NCBI GenBank assembly: GCA_026913215.1
Contig: JAPTYK010000001.1
Location: 1,488,001 to 1,552,000 of the forward strand
Source: Streptomyces diastatochromogenes
GTDB lineage: Bacteria > Actinomycetota > Actinomycetes > Streptomycetales > Streptomycetaceae
Length of the DNA stretch: 64,000 nucleotides
Direction of reading: 5' to 3'
Shown in pieces: positions 1 to 9,435 of the stretch. The position numbers were made by a program, and so were the translations under genes. The notes beneath the pieces are model-generated. The model saw nothing but the letters and a program-made list of their open reading frames with translations. It made no database searches and was not told where the DNA came from. Position 1 is the stretch's first letter, and the number at the start of each line of letters is the position of its first letter.

Positions 1-817
1 AGAAGAGGCCCACGCGCCACATGATCGAGTTGATCGCCCTCGGCATGATCTTCTCGGGGTTCTCGGTCTCGCCGGCGGCGACGCCGCAGAGCTCGACGGA
101 GGCGTAGGCGAAGACGACGCCCTGGATGAGGAGCAGCATCGGCATCATGCCGTGGGGGAAGATGCCGCCGTTGTCGGTGATGTTGGCGAGGCCGGGGGTG
201 TGACCGCCGACCTCGTGCCGGGTGACGACGAGGAAGATGCCGACGAGCATGAAGGCGACCAGGGCGGCGACCTTGATGATCGCGAACCAGAACTCCATCT
301 CGCCGAAGTACTTCACGGAGATGAGGTTTGCGGTGAGGACGACCGCGAGGGCGATCAGGGCGAGGATCCACTGCGGGACGTCGCTGAACATGGCCCAGAA
401 GTGGGCGTAGGTGGCGGCCGCGGTGATGTCGGCGACGGCGGTGGTCGACCAGTTGAGGAAGTACAGCCAGCCGGCCGTGTAGGCGCCCTTCTCGCCCATG
501 AACTCGCGGGCGTAGGAGACGAAGGCGCCGGAGGAGGGGCGGTAGAGCACCAGCTCGCCGAGGGCCCGCACGACGAAGAAGGCGAAGACGCCGCAGACGG
601 CGTACGCGATGAAGAGGGACGGGCCCGCCTGGGACATGCGGCCGCCGGCGCCGAGGAAGAGGCCGGTGCCGATGGCGCCGCCGATGGCGATCATGTTGAT
701 GTGCCGGGACTTGAGGTCCTTGCGGTAGCCGGCGTCGCCTGCGTCGACGTGGGGGGAGGCGGCCGGGTTCGCCGGTGCGGCGGACAGCGGCTCGGCCGCG
801 GTGACGCGGTCAGTCAT
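1..817 (-). CDS. Amino acid permease (APC superfamily), 3' end outside window
   Basis: Inner-membrane proton-coupled amino acid uptake protein of the AnsP/GabP/ProY branch. The minus strand reads open from ATG at 817 to the window edge (272 residues) with no frame break. A 35-residue Ala/Pro-rich cytoplasmic tail leads into the first membrane segment, which carries the family signature IAIGGAIGTGLFLGAG (residues 43-58). GELVLYRPSSGAF follows at 87-99, and several further hydrophobic segments. The last visible part, GVAAGETENPEK, is the conserved loop after transmembrane segment 6. The exact substrate cannot be read from sequence; asparagine or GABA are the usual assignments. It is transcribed away from the gluconate regulator and has its own upstream region (818-1010). 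Confidence 0.85.
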   Translation of the reverse strand, partial: MTDRVTAAEPLSAAPANPAASPHVDAGDAGYRKDLKSRHINMIAIGGAIGTGLFLGAGGRMSQAGPSLFIAYAVCGVFAFFVVRALGELVLYRPSSGAFVSYAREFMGEKGAYTAGWLYFLNWSTTAVADITAAATYAHFWAMFSDVPQWILALIALAVVLTANLISVKYFGEMEFWFAIIKVAALVAFMLVGIFLVVTRHEVGGHTPGLANITDNGGIFPHGMMPMLLLIQGVVFAYASVELCGVAAGETENPEKIMPRAINSIMWRVGLF

Positions 818-928
818 GGAGTTGTTCGCCTTCGTGAGGTGGGTGGTGCGGTACCCGGCCGCGCCCGAACGGGGGGTGTCCCCGGCGCGGCCAGCGCACA
901 TCCTCACGGCAACGGCGCCCGACTGACT

Positions 929-942
929 GTGACGCATGTCAC
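929..942. promoter_or_regulatory. GTGAC-N4-GTCAC inverted repeat upstream of permease
   Basis: GTGACGCATGTCAC has perfect 5-base arms around 4 bases, in the 193-base gap between the permease start and the end of the next gene. It is a candidate operator or promoter element of the permease. No cognate regulator is evident in the window. Confidence 0.3.
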
Positions 943-1010
943 TGAACACCCTTATTTGAGCTAGTTCAGAGGTTACGGCCGGGTAAACGGCCGGGTGACA
1001 GACAGGTGAA

Positions 1011-1711
1011 CTACGGGGCGAGGACGTCCAGCTCCTGGAGGGCGCCGACCGCGATCTGGCGGGTGAGTTCCTCGGCGCGGACCGCGTCCCGTTCCCGTAC
1101 GGCCTCGGCGACCTGGACGTGGAGGGTGACGGCGGCCGGGTCGGGGTCCTCGAACATCACGTGGTGGTGGGTGCGGCCGGTGAGGACCTCGGCGACGACG
1201 TCCCCGAGGCGGGCGAACATCTCGTTCCCGGAGGCGTTGAGCACGACCCGGTGGAAGGCGATGTCGTGGACGAGGTACTCCTCCAGGCGCCGGCCGCGCG
1301 AGGTGGCGACCATGCCGAGGGCCTGCTCGGTGAGCTCGCGGCACTGCTCGGGGTGGCGTTCAGCGCGGCCAGGCCGGCGGCGACGGGCTCGACGGCCGAG
1401 CGGAGCACGGTGAGCGAGCGGAGCTGGCGGGGCCGGTCGGCACCGGCGAGCCGCCAGCGGATGACCTGGGGGTCGTACACGTTCCAACTGGCCGTGGGGA
1501 GCACGGTCACGCCGACGCGGCGGCGGGACTCGACGAGGTACATGGACTCCAGGACCCGGACGACCTCGCGGACGACGGTCCGGGAGACGTCGAAGCGCTG
1601 GGCCAGCTCGTCGGTGCGCAGGACGGTGCCCGGCGGGTACTCCCCGGCGGTGATCGCGAGGCCCAGGGTGGCCAGGACGTGTGAGTGGAGCCCCTGGGCC
1701 GGTGTCGTCAT
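1011..1711 (-). CDS. gntR: GntR/FadR-family gluconate operon repressor (frame break)
   Basis: Cytoplasmic repressor with an N-terminal winged helix (residues about 8-70; LAQRFDVSRTVVREVVRVLESMYLVE is the recognition region) and a C-terminal FCD all-helical ligand domain (EYLVHDIAFHRVVLNASGNEMFARL, metal/ligand His and Asp visible). I chose the start MTTPAQGLHSHV at 1711, because the ORF extension upstream has no family similarity. The span is one base short of a whole number of codons; the break is near 1349, where CCGG reads CCG. It is divergent from gluconokinase, with a FadR-type operator between. This matches the known gntR-gntK-gntP arrangement, so gluconate or gluconate-6-phosphate is the likely effector (inferred from context). 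Confidence 0.8.
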
Positions 1712-1757
1712 GCCGATCAGCCTATGCGCGCGGGCCCGCGTGATCACACTCGGGAAT

Positions 1758-1774
1758 TAAAAGTACGACTTTTA
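1758..1774. promoter_or_regulatory. Probable GntR operator
   Basis: TAAAAGTACGACTTTTA is a perfect 7-base inverted repeat around 3 bases. Its core GT-N3-AC is the signature of FadR-subfamily GntR operators. It lies in the gntR/gntK divergent region, 47 bases upstream of the gntR start. Confidence 0.6.
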
Positions 1775-1868
1775 TGTCACAGTCTCTTGAATACGTCGTA
1801 CCCAATGGGTTTCATGAGCGCGACGGATTCACCGAATCGATGTCGAAGAAGACAGCGAGGCACCCCCC

Positions 1869-2392
1869 ATGAGCACCACCCCCTCACCGCTCCCCCGGTC
1901 GTCGTCGTGATGGGCGTCGCCGGGACCGGCAAGACCACCGTCGGTCCGCTGGTCGCGGAGGCGCTCGGCCTGCCGTACGCCGAGGGCGACGACTTCCACC
2001 CGGCGGCCAACGTCGCCAAGATGTCGGCCGGCGTCCCGCTGGACGACACCGACCGGGAGCCGTGGCTCGACGCCATCGGGGAGTGGGCGCACGGCCGGGC
2101 CGGGCTCGGCGGGGTCGTGAGCAGCTCCGCGCTCAAGCGGGTCTACCGGGACCGGCTGCGTGCCGCCGCGCCCGGGGTGGTCTTCCTGCATCTGACCGGT
2201 GACCGGGAGCTGATCGAGGGGCGGATGGCCGCGCGCAAGGGCCATTTCATGCCCACCGCGCTCCTCGACTCCCAGTTCGCCACCCTGCAGCCGCTGCAGG
2301 ACGACGAGGCCGGCGTCTCCGTCGACGTCTCCGGCACCCCGGAGGAGATCACCGCCCGCGCCGTCGCCGCGCTGCGCGGCCTGGCCGGCTGA
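1869..2392 (+). CDS. gntK: Gluconokinase (frame break near start)
   Basis: Phosphorylates D-gluconate with ATP to 6-phosphogluconate, the entry to the pentose phosphate pathway. Walker A GVAGTGKTT lies about 15 residues from the start; GDDFHPAANVAKMSAGVPLDDTDR is the gluconate-binding segment and RMAARKGHFMP the lid. The natural start is ATG 1869 (MSTTP..), but a run of six C is read as five near 1880, so the open frame begins upstream and the ATG frame stops after 13 codons. With one C restored the protein is 174 residues, normal for the GntK family. gntP follows 55 bases downstream. Confidence 0.88.
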
Positions 2393-2447
2393 TCCTCCCT
2401 CCCCGCCCCCCGTCCCCCGAATTCCTGCCCGTACGAAGGACACCACC

Positions 2448-3845
2448 GTGACCAGTCTCAGCGTCGAGATCCTGGCAGCGGACGCCGCCGAACCGATCAC
2501 CTCGGCAGGCAACGCCCAGCTCGGGATCGCCGTGCTCGCCGGCATCGCCGTCATCGTCCTGCTCATCACCAAGTTCAAGATGCACGCGTTCCTGGCGCTG
2601 ACCATCGGGTCGCTCGCGCTCGGCGCGTTCGCCGGGGCGCCGCTCGCGGACGCCATTAAGTCGTTCAGCACGGGCCTCGGCAACACCGTCGCCGGCGTGG
2701 GCGTGCTCATCGCGCTCGGCGCGATCCTCGGCAAGCTGCTCGCCGACTCCGGCGGCGCCGACCAGATCGTGGACACGATCCTGGCGAAGGCGGGCAAGCG
2801 GTCCATGCCGTGGGCGATGGTCCTCATCGCCTCCGTGATCGGCCTGCCGCTCTTCTTCGAGGTCGGCATCGTGCTGCTGATCCCGGTGGTGCTGCTCGTC
2901 GCCAAGCGCGGCAACTACTCCCTGATGCGGATCGGCATCCCCGCCCTGGCCGGCCTCTCCGTGATGCACGGGCTCATCCCGCCGCACCCCGGCCCGCTCG
3001 TCGCGATCGACGCGGTCGGCGCCAACCTGGGCGTGACCCTCGCGCTCGGCCTGGTCGTCGCCGTCCCCACCGTGATCATCGCCGGTCCGGTCTTCTCCCG
3101 GTACGCCGCCCGCTGGGTGGACATCCAGGCCCCGGAGAGGATGATCCCGACGCGTCCGTCCGAGGACCTGGAGAAGCGCCCCGGCTTCGGCGTCACCGTC
3201 GCGACCATCCTGCTGCCGGTCGCCATGATGCTGGTCAAGGCGCTCGTCGACATCGTCGTCGACGACCCGGCCAACGGCGTCCAGAAGGTCACCGACGTCA
3301 TCGGCTCGCCGCTGATCGCGCTGCTCGCCGCCGTCATAGTGGGCATGTTCACCCTGGGCCGGGCGGCCGGCTTCACCAAGGAACGGCTGTCCTCGACCGT
3401 CGAGAAGTCCCTCGCCCCCATCGCCGGCATCCTGCTGATCGTCGGCGCGGGCGGCGGCTTCAAGCAGACCCTGATCGACATCGGCGTCGGCCAGATGATC
3501 CTGGACTTCTCCAAGGACTGGTCGATCCCGGCCCTGCTGCTCGCCTGGCTGATCGCGGTCGCGATCCGTCTGGCGACGGGCTCGGCCACGGTGGCGACGA
3601 TCTCGGCGGCGGGCCTCGTGGCGCCGCTCGCGGAGGGCATGTCGACCAGCCACACGGCGCTGCTCGTCCTCGCCATCGGTGCCGGTTCGCTCTTCTTCAG
3701 CCACGTCAACGACGCCGGCTTCTGGCTGGTGAAGGAGTACTTCGGCATGAACGTCGGCCAGACGATCAAGACCTGGTCGGTGATGGAGACGATCATCTCG
3801 GTCGTCGGCATCGTGTTCGTGCTGCTGCTGTCGCTGGTGTTGTGA
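2448..3845 (+). CDS. gntP: Gluconate:H+ symporter, GntP family
   Basis: Membrane permease of the GntP family, 465 residues, intact. GTG start at 2448, preceded by GAAGGA 8 bases upstream. About 12-14 hydrophobic segments are visible. Family motifs include LFFEVGIVLLIPVV (about 133-146), GLIPPHPGPLVA (about 175-186) and the C-terminal HVNDAGFWLVKEYFGM. It forms a unit with gntK and presumably shares the GntR operator. A strong hairpin follows the stop. Confidence 0.92.
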   Translation: MTSLSVEILAADAAEPITSAGNAQLGIAVLAGIAVIVLLITKFKMHAFLALTIGSLALGAFAGAPLADAIKSFSTGLGNTVAGVGVLIALGAILGKLLADSGGADQIVDTILAKAGKRSMPWAMVLIASVIGLPLFFEVGIVLLIPVVLLVAKRGNYSLMRIGIPALAGLSVMHGLIPPHPGPLVAIDAVGANLGVTLALGLVVAVPTVIIAGPVFSRYAARWVDIQAPERMIPTRPSEDLEKRPGFGVTVATILLPVAMMLVKALVDIVVDDPANGVQKVTDVIGSPLIALLAAVIVGMFTLGRAAGFTKERLSSTVEKSLAPIAGILLIVGAGGGFKQTLIDIGVGQMILDFSKDWSIPALLLAWLIAVAIRLATGSATVATISAAGLVAPLAEGMSTSHTALLVLAIGAGSLFFSHVNDAGFWLVKEYFGMNVGQTIKTWSVMETIISVVGIVFVLLLSLVL

Positions 3846-3861
3846 CCGGTCTCGTACGCGG

Positions 3862-3890
3862 GAAGGGGCCCCGGTTCTTCGGGGCCCTTC
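3862..3890. terminator. Bidirectional terminator hairpin after gntP
   Basis: GGGCCCCG pairs with CGGGGCCC around a 6-base loop, with additional GAAG/CTTC pairing outside one bulged G. It separates gntP from the convergent LLM oxidoreductase gene. Confidence 0.7.
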
Positions 3891-3897
3891 GTCGTGC

Positions 3898-4781
3898 TCA
3901 GCCCCGCAGCAGGTCCAGGGCCTTGATCCCGAGCTCCAGGGCCTCGTCGGGCGAGTCGACCGCCTGCTGGAGGTCCACGAAGCAGCCGTCGGCGCCGGTC
4001 TCGCGCACGCCCGCGAACACGGCGGCGATCGCGTCCGCCGTGGTGCCGGGGGTGACGTTGTGGCGGATCTGGCGGCGCAGCGCCTCCGGGTCGCGGCCCG
4101 CCTCCTCGGCGGCGCGCCGGGCCACGTCCCACAGGCCCCGGGCCGCCTCGGGCGGCAGGACCCCGCCGACCCAGCCGTCGGCCCGGCGGCCGACCCGGCG
4201 CAGGGCGGCCGGGCTGAAGCCGCCGAGGTAGACGGGCGGTCCGGCGGGCTGGACGGGGCGGAGTCCGACGTGCGAGGTCGGGATCGTCCAGCGGGGCCCC
4301 TCGTGGCCGAACTCCTCCTGGGTCCAGATGCCGTGGAGGACGTCGAGCAGCTCGTCGAGGAGGGCGCCGCGCCGGCCGAAGTCGGCGCCGACGGCGGTGT
4401 ACTCGTCCCGCATCCAGCCGATGCCCAGACCGACGTCGAGGCGTCCGCCGCTGACCTGGTCGAGCGAGGTCAGGAGCGGGCGAGGAGGGCCGGCGGGTAC
4501 CAGGGGCCGTTGAGGGTGCTCATGCCGAGCCGGGCGCGGTGGGTCGCGCCGGCGGCGACGGTGAGCACGGTCAGCGGGTCGAGGAAGGTCGTGAACTGGC
4601 GGGGGTACGGGTTCTCCCGGGTGTACCCGGGATAGATGTCGCTGGGGGCGACCGGCGTCAGCGCGCGGTCACCCACCCAGAACGAGTCGAACCCGGCGTC
4701 CTCCGCGTCCCGCGCGAAGGCCGCGATGCGGTCGGCGCGGGCGTGGGTGCCGTACTGGGGCAGTGCGATGCCTATCTGCAT
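3898..4781 (-). CDS. LLM-class F420-dependent oxidoreductase (frame break)
   Basis: Luciferase-like (beta/alpha)8-barrel oxidoreductase, normally using reduced coenzyme F420 in actinobacteria. N-terminus MQIGIALPQYG; barrel motifs FDSFWVGDRALTP (about 35-47), GRLDVGLGIGWMRDEY (about 125-140) and PVYLGGFSPAALRRVGRRADGWVG (about 195-218). ATG 4781 is chosen because upstream sequence is not conserved. Corrected length is 294 residues. CCC reads CC near 4474, splitting the gene. Substrate unknown; it stands alone, converging on gntP. Confidence 0.8.
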
Positions 4782-4866
4782 GGACCCCATCCTGAGCTGC
4801 GGAGTGGCCCGCGACACGAGGGGCGGACGTGTGAGCCGCACCACATGCCCGCCGGACCGTCGGCCC

Positions 4867-4984
4867 ACCGCCCGCGCACCGTGCCCGGCCGGGCCGTCAG
4901 CCGTCCGCCCGTGCCCCCTGCCCGGTCGGGCTCCGTCAGCCCACCGCCCGCGCCCCTGCCCGGTCGGGCCCCGTCAGCCCACCG
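4867..4984. repeat. Three degenerate ~39-base tandem copies at the dehydrogenase 3' end
   Basis: Three imperfect direct repeats carry the shared words CCCGGTCGGGC and CCGTCAGCCCACCGCCCG. The innermost copy contains the last codons and stop of the FAD dehydrogenase. It looks like tandem duplication of the gene end. Confidence 0.6.
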
Positions 4985-6627
4985 CCCGTGCCGCCGCCCG
5001 GCCCGCCGCGCGGCCCGAGAAGAGGCAGCCGCCGAGGAAGGTGCCTTCGAGGGAGCGGTAGCCGTGGACGCCGCCGCCGCCGAAGCCGGCCGCCTCGCCC
5101 GCCGCGTACAGGCCGTCCAGGGGCTCGCCGCCCTCCGTGAGGACGCGGGAGTCGAGGTCGGTCTCCAGGCCGCCGAGGGACTTGCGGGTGAGGATGTTGA
5201 GGCGGACGGCGATCAGCGGGCCCGCCTTCGGGTCGAGGATGCGGTGCGGGGCGGCCGTGCGGATCAGCTTGTCGCCCAGGTACTTGCGGGCCCCTCGGAT
5301 CGCCGTGACCTGGAGGTCCTTGGTGAAGGGGTTGGCGATCTCGCGGTCGCGGGCGGTGATCTCGCGGCGCAGCGCGGCCTCGTCGATCAGGGGTTCGTCG
5401 GTGAGGGCGTTCATGCCGCGGACGAGGGCGGAGAGGTCGTTCTCGACGACGAAGTCGACGCCGTGGTCCATGAAGGCGCGGACGGGGGCCGGTACGTCGG
5501 CGCGGGCGCGGCCGAGGACGTCGCGGACGGACTTGCCGGTCAGGTCGGGGTTCTGCTCGGAGCCGGAGAGCGCGAACTCCTTGCCGATGATGCGCTTGTC
5601 GAGGACGAACCAGGTGTGGTCGTGGCCGGTCCGCATGATGTGTTCGAGGGTGCCCAGGGTGTCGAAGCCGGGGAAGAGCGGGACGGGGAGCCGCTTGCCG
5701 GTGGCGTCGAGCCAGAGGGAGGACGGGCCGGGCAGGATGCGGATGCCGTGGCGGGCCCAGATGGGGTTCCAGTTCTCGATGCCCTCGGTGTAGTGCCACA
5801 TGCGGTCGCGGTTGACGTGGTGGGCGCCGGCCTTCTCGGCGATGCCGAGCATCAGTCCGTCGACGTGGGCGGGGACGCCGGACAGGAGCTTGGCGGGCGG
5901 GGTGCCGAGCCGGGCGGGCCACTGCGCGCGGACGAGGTCGTGGTTGCCGCCGATGCCGCCGGAGGTGACGATCACGGCCTGGGCGCGCAGTGCGAAGGCG
6001 CCCGTGACCTCGCGGCTCGACGCGGTGCCGCGGGCGGCCGTGGAGGGGCCAGGACCTCGCCCGTGACCGTGTCGACGGCGCCGGCCGTGCGGCCGAGTCC
6101 GGTGACGCGGTGGCGGAAGCGGAGGTCGACGAGGCCGCGGGCGGCGCCCTCGCGGACCCGGCGCTCGAAGGGGGCGACGAGACCGGGTCCCGTACCCCAG
6201 GTGATGTGGAAGCGGGGGACGGAGTTGCCGTGGCCGTTCGCGTCGTAGCCGCCGCGCTCGGCCCAGCCGACGACGGGGAAGAAGCGCACCCCGCGCGCGT
6301 GGAGCCAGGCGCGCTTCTCGCCCGCCGCGAAGTCGACGTACGCCTCGGCCCACTTCCTCGGCCAGTGGTCCTCCGCGCGGTCGAAGCCCGCGGTGCCGAA
6401 CCAGTCCTGGAGGGCCAGGGCGCGGCTGTCCTTGACGCGCATCCTGCGCTGTTCGGGGAGTCGACGAGGAACAGACCGCCGAAGGACCAGTGGGCCTGGC
6501 CGCCGAGGGACTGCTCGGGCTCCTGGTCGAGGAGGATCACCGTGCGCCCGGCGTCGACCAGCTCGGCGGTGGCGACGAGCCCGGCGAGGCCCGCCCCGAT
6601 CACGATCACGTCAGCGTCGTAGGACAT
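4974..6627 (-). CDS. FAD-binding dehydrogenase, KstD-like (two frame breaks)
   Basis: Flavoprotein of the fumarate reductase/3-ketosteroid dehydrogenase superfamily, about 551 residues after correction. The N-terminal dinucleotide fold is DVIVIGAGLAGLVATAELVDAG (residues 6-27), followed by LLDQEPEQSLGGQAHWSFGGLFLVDSPEQ. AVIVTSGGIGGN lies in the middle, and the C-terminal FAD motif is GLYAAGEAAGFGGGGVHGYRSLEGTFLGGCLFSGR. Breaks fall near 6453 (CCGG to CCG) and near 6050 (C run shortened). Start MSYDADVIV at 6627. It is divergent from a TetR gene and next to a hydroxysteroid dehydrogenase, suggesting a steroid or similar ring substrate (inference). Confidence 0.8.
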
Positions 6628-6640
6628 GGACCGCATCTTG

Positions 6641-6656
6641 GATACACGGATGTATC
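6641..6656. promoter_or_regulatory. Palindrome GATACA-N4-TGTATC, candidate TetR operator
   Basis: GATACACGGATGTATC has perfect 6-base arms. It lies 14 bases upstream of the FAD dehydrogenase start, where a repressor would block its transcription. Confidence 0.5.
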
Positions 6657-6697
6657 GAGTCAACCGTCCGGCCCCTCCTTCCCTCCTTTCCCTTTTC

Positions 6698-6712
6698 TAA
6701 TGTCGAGCATTA
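6698..6712. promoter_or_regulatory. Palindrome TAATG-N5-CATTA, candidate TetR operator
   Basis: TAATGTCGAGCATTA sits just upstream of the TetR start at 6723, in an AT-rich stretch unusual for this window. Autoregulation is likely. Confidence 0.45.
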
Positions 6713-6722
6713 ATATGGGGGC

Positions 6723-7351
6723 ATGGCAAGGACGTCAGGGCCCGAGACCCGGGAGAAACTGATCCGCGCGGCGGAGGAGGTCTTCGCCGCCCAGGGCGTC
6801 GACGGCGCACAGCTGCGGGACGTCGTGAGGCTCGCGGGCCAGGCCAATCCCTCCGCCGTGCAGTACCACTTCGGCTCGCGCGGCGGACTGCTCGACGCCG
6901 TCATGGCCGGCCGCCAGGCCCGTACGGAACAGGTGCTCGCCCCCCTCCTCGACCGCACCGGCGACGACCTGAGGCAGCTGGTCGCCGCGCTCGTCACCGC
7001 CGAGTCCGGCGAGCTGCGCACCGACCGGGGCCGCCGCTGCCTGCGGATCTCCGCGCAGCTCAGCCACGAGAGCGGCGTCCGCACCCGCACCCCCACCCCA
7101 CGCTCGCCGGCACCGCCTACTGGCGCCTGATCGAGCGCGTCGCCGACCGGCTGGCCGCCGGCGGGCTCCCTGAGCCGCTGATCCTGGAGCGCCTCGACCT
7201 GGCGCTGACCGTGGTGGGCGCGGCCATGGCCGACCGGGCCCGGCAGTACCTCGACGGCACCGAGCCCCTCACGGACGAGCCGCTCTTCCTCGCCGACCTC
7301 GTCGAGACCACCACCGCGCTTCTCCGGGCCGCACAGCCCCGGAGCGTCTGA
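6723..7351 (+). CDS. TetR-family regulator (frame break)
   Basis: DNA-binding repressor, about 209 residues when corrected. The HTH region is ETREKLIRAAEEVFAAQGVDGAQLRDVVRLAGQANPSAVQYHFGSRGGLLDAV (residues 8-60). The C-terminal part continues as WRLIERVADRLAAGGLPEPLILERLDLALTVVGAAMADRARQYLDG in the next frame. A run of six C is read as five near 7090. It is divergent from the FAD dehydrogenase and only 22 bases from the hydroxysteroid dehydrogenase, so it probably controls both. Confidence 0.8.
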
Positions 7352-8137
<786 letters not shown>

Positions 8138-8167
8138 CGTCCCACGACGCGGTGATTTCATGGGCGC

Positions 8168-8683
8168 ATGAGCGCTGAAGAGATCGTGGACGTCGTCGAC
8201 GACAACGACCGGGTGATCGGCCGGGCCCCGCGCGGTGAGGTGCACGCGCGGGGCCTGACCCATCGCTGCGTCTTCATCCGGGTCCGGGACGCCGAGGGCC
8301 GGACCTTCGTCCACCGCAGGACGGCGACGAAGCTGTCGTACCCCTCCCTGTACGACATGTTCGTCGGCGGTGTCGTCGGCGCGGGCGAGTCCTACGACGA
8401 GGCCGCGCTGCGCGAGGCCGAGGAGGAGCTCGGGGTCTCCGGACTGCCCCGGCCCGAGCCGGTCCTGACGTTCCTGTTCGACGCCGGGGACGGGAACGGG
8501 AAGTGGTGGTCGGCGGTCTACGAGGTCCGCTGCGACCTGCCGGTCGACCCGCAGGTGGAGGAGGTCGCCTGGCACGCCTTCCTGACGGACGCGGAGCTGG
8601 AGGAACGCCTCGGCACCTGGGAGTGGGTGCCGGACGGCCTGGCCGCGTACGAGAGGCTGCGGAACGAGCACCGGGCGGTCTGA
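8168..8683 (+). CDS. NUDIX hydrolase
   Basis: Intact 171-residue NUDIX protein of the YfcD/IPP-isomerase-like type. The Nudix box GGVVGAGESYDEAALREAEEELGV (about 67-90) has the full G-x5-E-x7-REUxEExGU pattern. The N-terminal VDDNDRVIGRAPRGEVHARGLTHRCVFI is typical of this subgroup. Substrate (a nucleoside-diphosphate-linked metabolite) is not predictable. It stands 30 bases after the HSD gene, but with no obvious functional link. Confidence 0.85.
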   Translation: MSAEEIVDVVDDNDRVIGRAPRGEVHARGLTHRCVFIRVRDAEGRTFVHRRTATKLSYPSLYDMFVGGVVGAGESYDEAALREAEEELGVSGLPRPEPVLTFLFDAGDGNGKWWSAVYEVRCDLPVDPQVEEVAWHAFLTDAELEERLGTWEWVPDGLAAYERLRNEHRAV

Positions 8684-8707
8684 TCATCCGACCGCTAGGG
8701 TGCACGA

Positions 8708-9102
8708 GTGAGCGATTTCGTGCAGAGCCTGCGGCTGTGGTTCGCACCTCAGAAGATCCGGGACGAGGGCGAGACCCCCGACTACCGTTTCTCCCTCGCC
8801 AACGAGCGGACCTTCCTGGCCTGGATCCGCACCTCGCTCGCCCTGGTCGGCGGTGGTTTCGCCGTCGACCAGTTCCTGCCGGACCTGCGCTGGGGCGTGC
8901 GCGTCGGGCTCGCGCTCGCGCTGCTCGTCGCCGGGGTGCTGTGCGCGCTGCGGGCGGTGAACCACTGGGTGCGCTGCGAGCGCGCGATGCGCCGCGGCGA
9001 GGACCTGCCCGCCTCCCGCTTCCCGCGGTGCTCAGCCTCTCGGTGGCGGTGGTGGCGCTCGCGATGGTGGTGCTCGTCGTCTTCGGCTGGGCCGGGCGGT
9101 GA
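8708..9102 (+). CDS. DUF202 membrane protein, YidH-like (frame break)
   Basis: Small inner-membrane protein of the YidH/DUF202 family, about 131 residues corrected. PDYRFSLANERTFLAWIRTSLALVGGGFAVDQF (about 26-58) is the family hallmark. Two more hydrophobic helices follow (GVRVGLALALLVAGVLCAL; VLSLSVAVVALAMVVLVVFGWAG). GTG start at 8708. CCCGG reads CCCG near 9026, splitting the last helix off. It overlaps the next DUF202 gene by 4 bases (GTGA), so they are translationally coupled. Function unknown. Confidence 0.8.
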
Positions 9103-9416
9103 GCGCGGCCGGCGAGGCCCGGGACCCGGGGCTCCAGCCGGAGCGGACCCGGCTCGCGTGGCGGCGTACGACCCTGTCGTGCACGGTCGTCGCGGTGCTC
9201 GCCGTGAAGCTGACCGTCAGCGCCGAGATCACGGCGAAGGAGCTGACCGGGCTGGCGCTCTCCTCCTTGGTGTGGGTCGCCTTCCTGGCCGTGGCGCACC
9301 GCAGGATCCGTTCCCTGGGCGCGGCGCGGCCGGCCCCGCTCTCCCACCGGGGCGCGCTGCTCGCGGCGGGGTGCACGATCGCGCTCGCGGTCCTCGGGGC
9401 GGCCGTGATCTGGTGA
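9099..9416 (+). CDS. DUF202 membrane protein
   Basis: Second, shorter DUF202 protein (105 residues, intact), starting with GTG inside the stop of its partner. RDPGLQPERTRLAWRRTTLSCTVVAVLAVKLTV holds the family ER-L-W-R motif; three hydrophobic segments. Paired DUF202 genes of unequal length are common in actinobacteria and may form a heteromer (inference). Confidence 0.8.
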   Translation: MSAAGEARDPGLQPERTRLAWRRTTLSCTVVAVLAVKLTVSAEITAKELTGLALSSLVWVAFLAVAHRRIRSLGAARPAPLSHRGALLAAGCTIALAVLGAAVIW

Positions 9417-9435
9417 GGCCCGGGGCGGGCGGGTC

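Noticed and set aside
152..964. 270-residue plus-strand protein
   Set aside because: Low-complexity Glu/Gly/Asp/Val composition; it is the antisense shadow of the amino acid permease, which reads perfectly on the minus strand.
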